Assembly (NCBI GenBank): GCA_002729725.1
Contig: PBYS01000065.1
Location: forward strand, 1 to 43,770
From: Puniceicoccaceae bacterium
GTDB lineage: Bacteria > Verrucomicrobiota > Verrucomicrobiia > Opitutales > Coraliomargaritaceae
DNA length: 43,770 bases
Reading direction: 5' to 3'
Shown here: one piece after another, positions 17,021 to 25,053 of the stretch
Numbering within the stretch: the stretch's first letter is position 1
Layout: every line of letters begins with the position of its first letter
Position numbers and translations under genes: made by a program
Notes under the pieces: model-generated
The model's database searches: none
Told to the model about the DNA's origin: nothing
The model's input: only the letters and a program-made list of their open reading frames with translations

Positions 17021-17422
17021 ATGAGTTCTACCCGACCAAAATATGAAAGTTTGGCCCCCTGCCACCTACTCGTGTGCGAAGACAACGAAGACAACCTCTT
17101 CTTAATCCAAACACTGGCAAGATCTTACGGCTGCACCACCACCAGCGCGCACAACGGGCAGCAAGCAATTGATTACTGTCAGGAGACTCATTATGATGCG
17201 ATCTTAATGGATTTGGCGATGCCCCGAGTCAGTGGCTTAGAAGCATCTAAACTCATTCGCAGCAGTGACAATCCGAATCAAAAAACACCGATTATTGCAG
17301 TCACTGCAGAGGTCTGCTCGCTCGCCCAGAGCGCGAGTGTCAGCTTTGGCATCAATGCCTATATCAGCAAACCCGTCGACCCGGTTTTGCTGCATCAAAC
17401 GATTCAAAAGCTTGTAAAATAA
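17021..17422 (+). CDS. Stand-alone CheY-like response regulator
   Basis: A 133-residue single receiver domain with no output domain. All functional residues are visible: acidic pair in CEDNEDN (around D21), phosphoacceptor D64 in ILMDLAMP, T95 in AVTAE and K117 in SKPVD. The 'CEDNEDN' and 'DLAMPRVSGLEA' style resembles receivers of hybrid histidine kinases that pass phosphate through HPt proteins. No kinase is nearby, so its partner is encoded elsewhere. It faces the methyltransferase pseudogene, converging at about 17450. Confidence 0.92.
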   Translation: MSSTRPKYESLAPCHLLVCEDNEDNLFLIQTLARSYGCTTTSAHNGQQAIDYCQETHYDAILMDLAMPRVSGLEASKLIRSSDNPNQKTPIIAVTAEVCSLAQSASVSFGINAYISKPVDPVLLHQTIQKLVK

Positions 17423-17492
17423 GGAGCTCTTGAGCGATCAAAGAAGCGTATTTACCCGTTCGAAATACTCAAGGCAGCTCGTCAGCTATGCG

Positions 17493-19063
17493 CTAGGCGC
17501 CGCAGCTTTGACCCAGTGCTCAACGCGGCAGTCGAAGCCGCCGAGGTCGACCCGGTGGCGCGCTTCGAGCCTTAATGATGGAGCCGGGCTTTCCAATTTG
17601 AGTGGATTGATAAAAACAAGGCGGCCGCCGGGGCGCAAAGTCTTTGCCGCGATTTGGTAAAACTCGCTAATCAGACCTTTTTAATCTTCGATTCGCACGC
17701 GTCGCCCCAAGGGAGGATTCGCGATGATCAGACTGACACTAGCTGGCTGGATGCCAGTGACTTTTACATAGTTACGAAAGTCGCCGCGGCTGAGCGCGAT
17801 GCGATCGCTCGAGATGCCGGCAGATTCGAAATTTTTGCGAGCGATCTCGATCGCGGGCCCATCGATATCATTGGCAATGATTGAAGCTGCGCTGTTCAAG
17901 CGAGCACACTCGATCAGTTCCAAGCCTGAACCACAAAACGGGTCCCAGATAATTTCATCGCTTTGAATGCCTGCCATTTGAGCCATGGCTGCAGCTAGTG
18001 GCGGATGCGTGGAAGCAGGCACATCGTCGACACGGTAGCTAAAACGAGGATCAGGCAAAACACGGGGGCGCAGTTCGACCGATTGTCCGACTTTCTCTGG
18101 AAAGATTTCGACCGCCCATGGAGACTTTCGTGGATCGTTAAGGAGTTCGGGGCAAAGCGCAAAGGCCGCATTGACGATGGCCTGCACTTTGCGCGGCGGC
18201 ACCTTGGTGCGCATAAACTGGAGACGATAGCGAGGCTGCCCTTCGGTCAGTTTGCGGCAAAGCAGCTGCGTCGACTCGGAGGCGATCACCTTAGCCATGG
18301 CCTCGGTATGTTGAGCTTCGCCATCAGGCACGACTCCGAGCACGAAATTGACCGAGCCGAAGCAGCGTAGTTGATAGAGCTCCGCCAATGTGAAAGGCCG
18401 CAGGGCAGCAAGCGCCACGCAGCCTGGGCTGGTGCGAACGATCTTGAACCGACTTTTAAGTTTGGGGTGTGCTAGCAGTTCATCCCGCAACAAGAGCTCC
18501 GTACCGCGGCGCGTGCGCAAATGGATGCGCAACTTGCGGGTTTCCTTAATCTTAGCATCTAAACGAATACTGGCGGGAGTCTCTTTACGAGCGAGTTGCG
18601 CTTTAATTTTTTGCTCGGCAACGTGCAGTGCTTCGTGCTCACCGTGTAGCTCTGCCAGCTTTTTTAAAGTCGCTTCGCCTCCAATTTTGCTGAGTGTTTG
18701 ACCCAGGTTTTTAACCTCGCGCTCGCCACGTGCTGCTTTTGGCTGGTCCAAGAGTTCCAGCACGGCCTTTTCGCTTTGACTGCGTTCCCCGAGCTTGGGC
18801 AAGGCATTCAAAGCGTAACGACGTATTTTTTCTTCTGGATCTTGCAGTAAGCTCGTCAACCACTCACGCGCTTGCTGACGTTGTGCTTGGGTCGCTTTTT
18901 CCAGTGCGACAACGCCGATCGCCCGTATCAGGCCCACACGGGCGAGACGCAACTCGGAGCTGCCAGCATTAAAGAGAGGCACTTCGAGCTCCCACAAAGT
19001 CTCCCACGATTCGGTGCGTAATTGCTTGTAAACTTCTTTAGCGGGATTGGTGGATGACTTCAT
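17493..19063 (-). pseudogene. HEAT-THUMP-like rRNA methyltransferase with in-frame stop
   Basis: The frame encodes an N-terminal helical-repeat region, a middle RNA-binding-like section, and a Rossmann methyltransferase of the UPF0020/RlmL-like class: DPFCGSGLELIE binds SAM and ANPPLGRR is the NPPY-type catalytic motif for N2-guanine methylation. A TAA at 17681-17683 interrupts the frame, but translation beyond it (KGLISEFYQIAAKTLRPGGR, then FINPLK) continues as expected for this family, down to a TAG at 17493. GAT TAA could have been GAT TTA. The catalytic motif lies before the stop, so a shortened protein might fold poorly. It follows rsmJ by 78 bp and is probably co-transcribed. The start is ATG at 19061-19063 (MKSSTNPAKE). 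Confidence 0.75.
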
Positions 19064-19141
19064 ATGCAAAATTGTTGAGACGGCACGATGGGGCTAGCTC
19101 CAGCAAGGTCAATAGGCGTTCAGCGACAAAAAGAATCTAAT

Positions 19142-19984
19142 TCACCCACAGACGTAGATATCAAAACGATTACTTTTGCCCTCCAAGCTATAGCTTGGCT
19201 TAGCCTGCGCGAGCCGGGGAGCGACCCGTGGCCTTTTAACCACGACCCGCTTGAGCGCTTTGGCGCGCGCGAGCTCCAGTAAGCCGTCGGCGTCGGAATC
19301 AATACCGACGAGTTGATGAAAGACATGCATCTCCTTTTTAACTTGAGCGCTCTTGTTGCGAACGGGAAACATGGGATCGAGGTAAACCACATCTGGTCGT
19401 GCAACATCCTCCAGCGCTTGTAAATGGGTGGCCGCGTCTGAGTCGATGAGCTGCATGCGAGCGAGTATTTCAACCAAAGAAATATCGTTAACCTCGCCCC
19501 ACTCGCACGCAACGCGCATGCCATCGGCAAGTAAGCTACGCACTTCAGGCACACGCTCGGTCATGCTCAACGAACAGCCCAAACTCGCCAGTACAAAAGC
19601 ATCGCCCCCCAAGCCCGCAGTCGCGTCAAATACTGAAGGAGCTGGACCGCCCTGGAGCCCTACCGCTTTAGCGATCATCTGCCCCTTGCCGCCCCCCTTG
19701 CGGCGGCGATAGTCTACGGTCGGACTATAAAAGTCGGCTTTAATACGGAGCAAACTGCCCGCATCGACTTGAACCAGCGAAAGCCCCGTCCGCGTAAAAA
19801 GAAAAAAATAGCAAAGCTCCGCACGACCTGGATCGATCTGATTGCGCAGATAGCGATCGACCTGCCGCGGCTTAGCATCGGCCAGATCGGTAGCGTCTAA
19901 TAATGCGAGTGAAAATCGCTCGGCCAGCATGCGTGCATGCAACTCTTGATCCGGGCTGATTAAAATGATCTTGGAAACTTTCAT
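19142..19984 (-). CDS. rsmJ: 16S rRNA (guanine1516-N2)-methyltransferase
   Basis: RsmJ methylates G1516 of 16S rRNA. The 280-residue product shows the family pattern: SAM-binding FDATAGLGGDAFVLASLG, MTERVPEV, catalytic YLDPMFPVRNKSAQVKKEM, LVGIDSDADGLL, then VVKRPRVAP and GKSNRFDIYV at the end. Its start overlaps the stop of the upstream sugar dehydrogenase gene as ATGA, so the two are translationally coupled. Confidence 0.95.
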   Translation of the reverse strand: MKVSKIILISPDQELHARMLAERFSLALLDATDLADAKPRQVDRYLRNQIDPGRAELCYFFLFTRTGLSLVQVDAGSLLRIKADFYSPTVDYRRRKGGGKGQMIAKAVGLQGGPAPSVFDATAGLGGDAFVLASLGCSLSMTERVPEVRSLLADGMRVACEWGEVNDISLVEILARMQLIDSDAATHLQALEDVARPDVVYLDPMFPVRNKSAQVKKEMHVFHQLVGIDSDADGLLELARAKALKRVVVKRPRVAPRLAQAKPSYSLEGKSNRFDIYVCG

Positions 19985-21390
19985 TCTTGAATAGGCACGA
20001 GTCGAACCACTCGGTCGGGTCCGTTGAGAACGAGATAGAGATAACCATCGGGGCCACTCGCAACATCCCGAATGCGCCCCTCCCCCTGTAAGATCACCTC
20101 ATCGCTCACGACGCTATTTTCTGTGATCACTAGACGATGCAACTCTTGCGAAGCGAGTCCACCCGCAAAGAGATTATGCTTCCATGCGGGGAATTGATCG
20201 CCCTCATAAAAGTCGATACCGCAAACCGCAATCGACGGCGTCCAATAATGTAAGGGTTGCTCCATGCCAGGAGCAGCGGTTTGCCCAGTGATCGGCTTAC
20301 CATTGTAGTTCATACCATAAGTAATCACCGGCCAGCCATAATTACGCCCTCTCTGGATCCGATTAATTTCATCGCCTCCGCGAGGGCCGTGCTCAGATTC
20401 GAAAATTACACCCGTTTCAGGATGCGCATCCAAGCCTTGGGCATTGCGATTCCCATAGGTCCAGATGGAGGGATATGCATCCGCAGTTTCGACGAATGGG
20501 TTGTCGCGCGGCACCCGTCCGTCATCGTGGATACGATGAATTTTCCCATTCGGCCGCGTTAAATCTTGCGCCTGATCCTGCGCACCGCGGTCACCGATAC
20601 TGAAGTATAGATAGCCATCTTGAAAAACAAAGCGCGTGCCGAAGTGAACACCCGAGCTGCGATGCAACTCAGCCGGCACCTCAAAGATGACTTCTTCATC
20701 CTGCCAACGCTGATCCACAACTCGGCCGCGCACGATCTTGGTCATACTGTAATTAGAGTCGGAAGCAGCCGCTGCCGAATACCCAAGATAAATCCACCCA
20801 TTCTCTGAATAATTCGGATGTGCCGCGACTTCCAGCAGTCCGCCCTGCCCTCGAGTGGCCACTTCGGGCGTGCCGGCAATCGGCTGACTGAGTTGGCCTT
20901 CTGACCAAAAGCGCAACTGCCCTTGGCGCTCGGTAATGAGCGCTTGTGTTGAAGAAAGGAAATTAATCGACCACGGAAGCGTAAGCCCGGTAATGACAGG
21001 TTCTAAGCGAAAACGATAGCCGCCAGCCGAATAAATCTCCCCCGCCTTGACAACCGTAGAAAGGCCAGCGGCGCGATCAGACTTCTGGCGCATCTCATCT
21101 ATATAAATTTGAAGCGAGCGAATTTCAGGCACCGACAAACTCTCACCAAAGCTCGGCATTCCCGTTTCTGAATCCCCCGCCTGCACATATTCGATAAAGC
21201 CACTGCGCTTACCAACAACCTCCCAAGCGGACGGATCCAGCAAAGATGCGCCCAAGCCTCCAGTTAGATTTTCACCATGACACGACATACAGTGTTGGCG
21301 ATAGAGCGCTTCGACCGCCCCGGTACCAATACGATTTTGCCCCCATGCTGGGAGGCAAAGTGTTAAGAATAAAAATGAGAGCGCACGCAT
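19981..21390 (-). CDS. Cytochrome c-fused PQQ-type sugar dehydrogenase
   Basis: A 469-residue exported protein. The chosen ATG (21388-21390) gives a signal peptide MRALSFLFLTLCLPAWG, followed directly by a cytochrome c domain with heme motif CMSCH (34-38), and then a six-bladed propeller of the glucose/sorbosone dehydrogenase family: ITGLTLPWSINFL at the start, HFGTRFVFQDGYLYFSIGDRG, EHGPRGGDEINRI and GRNYGWPVI. Members oxidise aldoses with PQQ in the periplasm and pass electrons to cytochrome c. An alternative start at 21477 would add 29 residues and overlap the divergent mscS gene. The propeller is slightly shorter than classic enzymes; substrate unknown. Confidence 0.9.
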   Translation of the reverse strand: MRALSFLFLTLCLPAWGQNRIGTGAVEALYRQHCMSCHGENLTGGLGASLLDPSAWEVVGKRSGFIEYVQAGDSETGMPSFGESLSVPEIRSLQIYIDEMRQKSDRAAGLSTVVKAGEIYSAGGYRFRLEPVITGLTLPWSINFLSSTQALITERQGQLRFWSEGQLSQPIAGTPEVATRGQGGLLEVAAHPNYSENGWIYLGYSAAAASDSNYSMTKIVRGRVVDQRWQDEEVIFEVPAELHRSSGVHFGTRFVFQDGYLYFSIGDRGAQDQAQDLTRPNGKIHRIHDDGRVPRDNPFVETADAYPSIWTYGNRNAQGLDAHPETGVIFESEHGPRGGDEINRIQRGRNYGWPVITYGMNYNGKPITGQTAAPGMEQPLHYWTPSIAVCGIDFYEGDQFPAWKHNLFAGGLASQELHRLVITENSVVSDEVILQGEGRIRDVASGPDGYLYLVLNGPDRVVRLVPIQE

Positions 21391-21467
21391 GCTGCTGAAG
21401 CTTGCGCAGCCTTGTAAAATTTGCAAAAAGATTGCGAGAACAATCCTGCACAGCCTAAATACTAACA

Positions 21468-22727
21468 ATGAATACAACTTATCAAATGGGCGACTGGATA
21501 TTGCCCTCGGGAAACTTCAACCCCGACGACCTATGGCAATTGGCCCTAGTCGGGCTTTCGCTACTGATTTTTTCGCGTATTTTCAAAAGTGAGACAGGCT
21601 CGGCAGGCTCGGGTCCCCTCTCTTGGATCAAGTTAAACCTAGGTTTCCTCACAACTTGGTTGATCACCCTGGTCTGTTTTTTTATCCTCACCAGCACAGA
21701 ACACAGCGCTAGCTATGTTCGTTTTTTTACAATCTTAGGCGGTCTCTGGATTGCGATTGGCTTGCTGACCAGCTTTATCAAAGACCCATTTTGGGCTCGT
21801 TCCGTCGCGATGGTTGGCTACCTAATCACCGGCAGTTACGCGATGGCTCAGCTTAATGGTCTCGGCGAAAACCTGCAGGATTTTCATATCGAAGTCGGCA
21901 CACTCTCGATATCAGCCTGGGGCATTATCACTGGGCTGATCGCCTTTGGCATCACAATGTGGCTCAGCCTGGGACTGACACGTCTCTTAGAAGCCAGGAT
22001 CGAAACAGTGCCCCGCCTCAGTGCCTCACTTCGAGTGCTGATTGTAAAAATAATCCGGATCGTATTCATATTCGTAGCCACCATGATCGCATTGAGTTCG
22101 ATGGGGGTCGACCTTTCTTCGCTCACGGTATTGGGTGGCGCCATTGGTCTCGGTTTAGGCTTCGGACTACAAAAAGTAGTCTCCAATTTTGTAAGTGGCA
22201 TCATCCTTTTACTAGACAATTCCATCAAGCCCGGCGACGTGATCGAGATCGACGGCACCTACGGCTGGATTAATAACCTGCGTGCACGCTATGCCTCGGT
22301 CATTACACGTGACGGCACCGAGCACCTCATCCCCAACGAAGATCTAATCACGCAACGCGTGATCAACTGGTCCTTCACCGATGAGCTGGTGCGCATGCGT
22401 GTGCCGGTGGGCGTTTCCTACAACGCAGATCCCCACCAGTGTATTCAGTTGATGCTAGATGCCGCAACAGGACACGAACGCGTGCTCGCAGACCCCAAGC
22501 CAGTCTGTCTACTCAAAGAATTTGGCGACAACTCCATCAACTTAGAACTTCGCTTTTGGCTGAGCGATCCCGCCAATGGAGTTGGCAGTGTAAAAAGCCA
22601 AGTATTACTAAAAGTGTGGGATCTATTTAAGGCGCACAACATTGAGATTCCTTTCCCACAGCGCGACTTGCACATACGCTCCAGCGATGTCGAATTTGTC
22701 AAACGCGACATGCCCAATCCCGATTAA
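21468..22727 (+). CDS. MscS family mechanosensitive channel
   Basis: A 419-residue inner-membrane protein with about five transmembrane helices followed by the MscS pore helix and beta domain. The pore region reads LTVLGGAIGLGLGFGLQKVV, then NFVSGIILLLDNSIKPGDVIEI, the most conserved part of the family; the cytoplasmic cage follows with EHLIPNEDLITQRVINW. Such channels open under hypo-osmotic shock. It is divergent from the sugar dehydrogenase gene, and the tlyA gene begins 3 bp after its stop. Confidence 0.94.
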   Translation: MNTTYQMGDWILPSGNFNPDDLWQLALVGLSLLIFSRIFKSETGSAGSGPLSWIKLNLGFLTTWLITLVCFFILTSTEHSASYVRFFTILGGLWIAIGLLTSFIKDPFWARSVAMVGYLITGSYAMAQLNGLGENLQDFHIEVGTLSISAWGIITGLIAFGITMWLSLGLTRLLEARIETVPRLSASLRVLIVKIIRIVFIFVATMIALSSMGVDLSSLTVLGGAIGLGLGFGLQKVVSNFVSGIILLLDNSIKPGDVIEIDGTYGWINNLRARYASVITRDGTEHLIPNEDLITQRVINWSFTDELVRMRVPVGVSYNADPHQCIQLMLDAATGHERVLADPKPVCLLKEFGDNSINLELRFWLSDPANGVGSVKSQVLLKVWDLFKAHNIEIPFPQRDLHIRSSDVEFVKRDMPNPD

Positions 22728-22730
22728 ATT

Positions 22731-23489
22731 ATGGCAAAAGTTAGTAAACTCCGTCTCGACGAACTATTGGTCGCCAAAGGTCTGGCCGATTCACGCTCGC
22801 AGGCCAAAGCATTAATCCTCGCAGGCAAAGTCAAAATCGGCACCGAGCGCCTCGATAAGCCCGGCCGCAGTTTGCCTGAAGACAGCGAAGTTTGGGTGGA
22901 AGCTCCGCCCCGATTCGTGAGCCGAGGCGGCGAAAAGCTGGAAGGTTTCCTGAATCAGTTTGAAATCTCGATGGAAGGTCTACACTTCCTCGATGTTGGT
23001 GCTTCCACTGGCGGCTTTACCGATTGCTCGCTACAACGCGGCGCCATTAGTGCCACCTGCGTCGATGTCGGCCGTGCACAAATGCACAACAAATTAATCC
23101 AAGACGAGCGCGTCACAAATCTAGAAAAAACCAATGCACGCCACTTACAAATAGGTGACCTCCCCCACGACAGCTATCCACGCATCGTGATGGACCTGTC
23201 CTTCATCTCGCTGACTAAAGTGCTGCCAGCAGTCTGGCAATTTTTAGCACAAGACGGCTGTCTGATCGCGCTAGTCAAACCACAATTCGAAGCCGAAAAG
23301 CACGAAGTCGACGCGGGGCGCGGCATCATTCGCGATACAGCGATTCACGAGCGTGTGCTGTCACAAATCAAGGATTTCGCACTCAAGGAACTCCCAGGGG
23401 CCAAACTGATCGGCAGCATGGACTCACCGATTAAGGGCACCGACGGCAACCGCGAGTTCCTACTGGGATTGCGGCGCGAGGGCGAATAA
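22731..23489 (+). CDS. tlyA: TlyA family rRNA 2'-O-methyltransferase
   Basis: A 252-residue protein with an N-terminal S4 RNA-binding domain ([20 protein letters not shown]) and a C-terminal FtsJ/RrmJ-like methyltransferase domain. The SAM motif is [14 protein letters not shown], preceded by the family hallmark [10 protein letters not shown]. In mycobacteria TlyA makes 2'-O-methylcytidine in 16S and 23S rRNA and sets capreomycin sensitivity; the same role here is inferred. It starts 3 bp after mscS, so the pair is probably one operon. Confidence 0.94.
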   Translation: MAKVSKLRLDELLVAKGLADSRSQAKALILAGKVKIGTERLDKPGRSLPEDSEVWVEAPPRFVSRGGEKLEGFLNQFEISMEGLHFLDVGASTGGFTDCSLQRGAISATCVDVGRAQMHNKLIQDERVTNLEKTNARHLQIGDLPHDSYPRIVMDLSFISLTKVLPAVWQFLAQDGCLIALVKPQFEAEKHEVDAGRGIIRDTAIHERVLSQIKDFALKELPGAKLIGSMDSPIKGTDGNREFLLGLRREGE

Positions 23490-23598
23490 ACTCGCGGAGA
23501 ACTCTATCACTTCGCCCCCCAAAAAAATATCTTTTAAAGCAATTTAAAAAAACTTTCGCTTTGACAGCATGCTCTGGGAGAATTGTTTTTATTCTCAA

Positions 23599-23850
23599 AT
23601 GGAAAACGCTGCATATCAAAAACTGCTCACACCCTTGCATATCGTCATCGGACTCGTGCTCACATTTCTTGTGTACATCATGATGTCGTATCTACTGGTT
23701 CCTTTCACTTTCTCACCAGATGCGACCGTGGCACAGCTGCAAGCTTGCCTGACCGCAGTGCCCATCGCAGCGGTATTCTGGTTTGCTTACCACATGTTCA
23801 TGGTCGTACTGATGGACCAGAAAAAGCAAAAGAAGGAAGCCACGAAATAA
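23599..23850 (+). CDS. Small two-helix membrane protein, unknown
   Basis: An 83-residue protein with two hydrophobic segments (about residues 11-36 and 50-70) and a basic tail KKQKKEATK. The ATG at 23599 is preferred over TTG/ATG options 30 bp upstream. No family is recognised. It lies 109 bp after tlyA and is followed by a clear terminator at 23883-23910. Confidence 0.6.
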   Translation: MENAAYQKLLTPLHIVIGLVLTFLVYIMMSYLLVPFTFSPDATVAQLQACLTAVPIAAVFWFAYHMFMVVLMDQKKQKKEATK

Positions 23851-23882
23851 ACGCGCTTTACTTCATTTTATAACTTCCCTCA

Positions 23883-23910
23883 AAGGCCGTCCAATTAGGA
23901 CGGCCTTTTT
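23883..23910 (+). terminator. Intrinsic terminator
   Basis: AAGGCCGTCC (23883-23892) and GGACGGCCTT (23898-23907) form a perfect 10-bp stem over the loop AATTA, and the T-run continues to 23910. It ends the small membrane protein transcript. Confidence 0.9.
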
Positions 23911-23942
23911 CGTGCGCACACCCCAGAAGCGCAATGACGGCT

Positions 23943-23979
23943 TGGCGCTGCCGTCGATCTCAGTTCGACGGTAGCGCTA
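23943..23979. repeat. Long imperfect palindrome downstream of tatC
   Basis: GCGCTGCCGTCGA (23945-23957) pairs with TCGACGGTAGCGC (23965-23977) with one G-T pair over the loop TCTCAGT; two more flanking pairs extend it to 23943-23979. It stands between the plus-strand terminator and the convergent tatC end, with no T-run. It looks like a REP-type intergenic palindrome. Confidence 0.6.
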
Positions 23980-23997
23980 GGAGCAACTGCGTTTAGG

Positions 23998-24819
23998 CTA
24001 CACATCGTCCAGATCAGCCAGCGCTTCCTCGCGCTTTTTCTTCTCAACCCGTGTGCCCACCCAGATCGCTAACTCATACAAGCCATACATAAAGCCCGTA
24101 GTGAGTGGCAAGGAGACAAAGTCGCCCCCCGGAGTTAAGAAGGCTGAAAAGACCATTAGGCCGACAAAGACCGCGCGACGGACCACCTTCAACTTTGCAA
24201 CTGGAATCACTCCCAGATAAACCAAGATCACTATGATCAAAGGAAACTGGAAGAAAGCCCCAGTCGTCAGCGAGAACCACACCACCATACTATAGTATTC
24301 CGAAGCTGCCCACAGTAGATCAAAGCCGAAGTATAAATTTAAGCTCACAGAAAACGCGAGCGTCAGCGGCAAAATTAGAAAAAATGCAAACGCCACCCCC
24401 GCAATAAAAAGTAAGAATGCCGCAAAGCACGCAGGACGTAATACTGAGCGCTCCTTCTCTGTTAGACCCGGCGCTACAAATGCCGCTAAGAAATATAAAA
24501 CAAAAGGCATCGAAAGCGTGAGCCCCGAAAGTAAAGCGATCTGAATAAAAACAGAGATCACTCCCATTGGACGATACGTAATTAAATTAGCGTTAGCCAA
24601 TTCAGCAGATCCGTATGCACGAACGATCGGAAATTTCAAGAACTCGGCAATGTCACCGATAAACATTGTTGCTAAAATCACCCCCAGAATGAAAGCCAAA
24701 AGACTCCGACCTACGGTCCAACGAAAATCTTCTAAGTGTTCAAGAAAGCTCATGCCCTCACCTTCAAAGGTATCCGCTTCGTTTGCTTCATTCGTATCGT
24801 CTTCCAAATATTGCGTCAT
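23998..24819 (-). CDS. tatC: Sec-independent protein translocase TatC
   Basis: TatC is the twin-arginine signal receptor of the Tat system that exports folded proteins. The 273-residue product has an acidic N-terminal extension, then the conserved cytoplasmic [10 protein letters not shown], six membrane helices, and the periplasmic [12 protein letters not shown] loop. The C-terminal tail is charged (EKKKREEAL). No tatA or tatB lies next to it. It is divergent from ppdK across a 234-bp region in which I see no convincing promoter. Confidence 0.95.
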   Translation of the reverse strand: MTQYLEDDTNEANEADTFEGEGMSFLEHLEDFRWTVGRSLLAFILGVILATMFIGDIAEFLKFPIVRAYGSAELANANLITYRPMGVISVFIQIALLSGLTLSMPFVLYFLAAFVAPGLTEKERSVLRPACFAAFLLFIAGVAFAFFLILPLTLAFSVSLNLYFGFDLLWAASEYYSMVVWFSLTTGAFFQFPLIIVILVYLGVIPVAKLKVVRRAVFVGLMVFSAFLTPGGDFVSLPLTTGFMYGLYELAIWVGTRVEKKKREEALADLDDV

Positions 24820-25053
24820 TACACTTCAACTCCTATTGAGCTTCATAGCGTTCGGGCAAACTCCAATCTAATTTATTTAGATAAATCTGCTAATAAAGCA
24901 CGATTAACCTACACTTCTTATAGCAATCTTTAAAGTGAAAGATTCTAATCCATTGACAGGCAGGGCTAAATGTCTTTGCTCAAACTTTTCTCAACTCTGT
25001 TGCCCCTAGTAGCAGAGTTATAACAACTCGGTCCACAAAAAGATCGTAATCTT

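Noticed and set aside
23561..23566. TTGACA ahead of the small membrane protein gene
   Set aside because: No TATAAT-like box at 16-18 bp, so a promoter call is not supported.
24953..24958. TTGACA ahead of ppdK
   Set aside because: The sequence at the right spacing (TTGCTC) is a poor -10 box.
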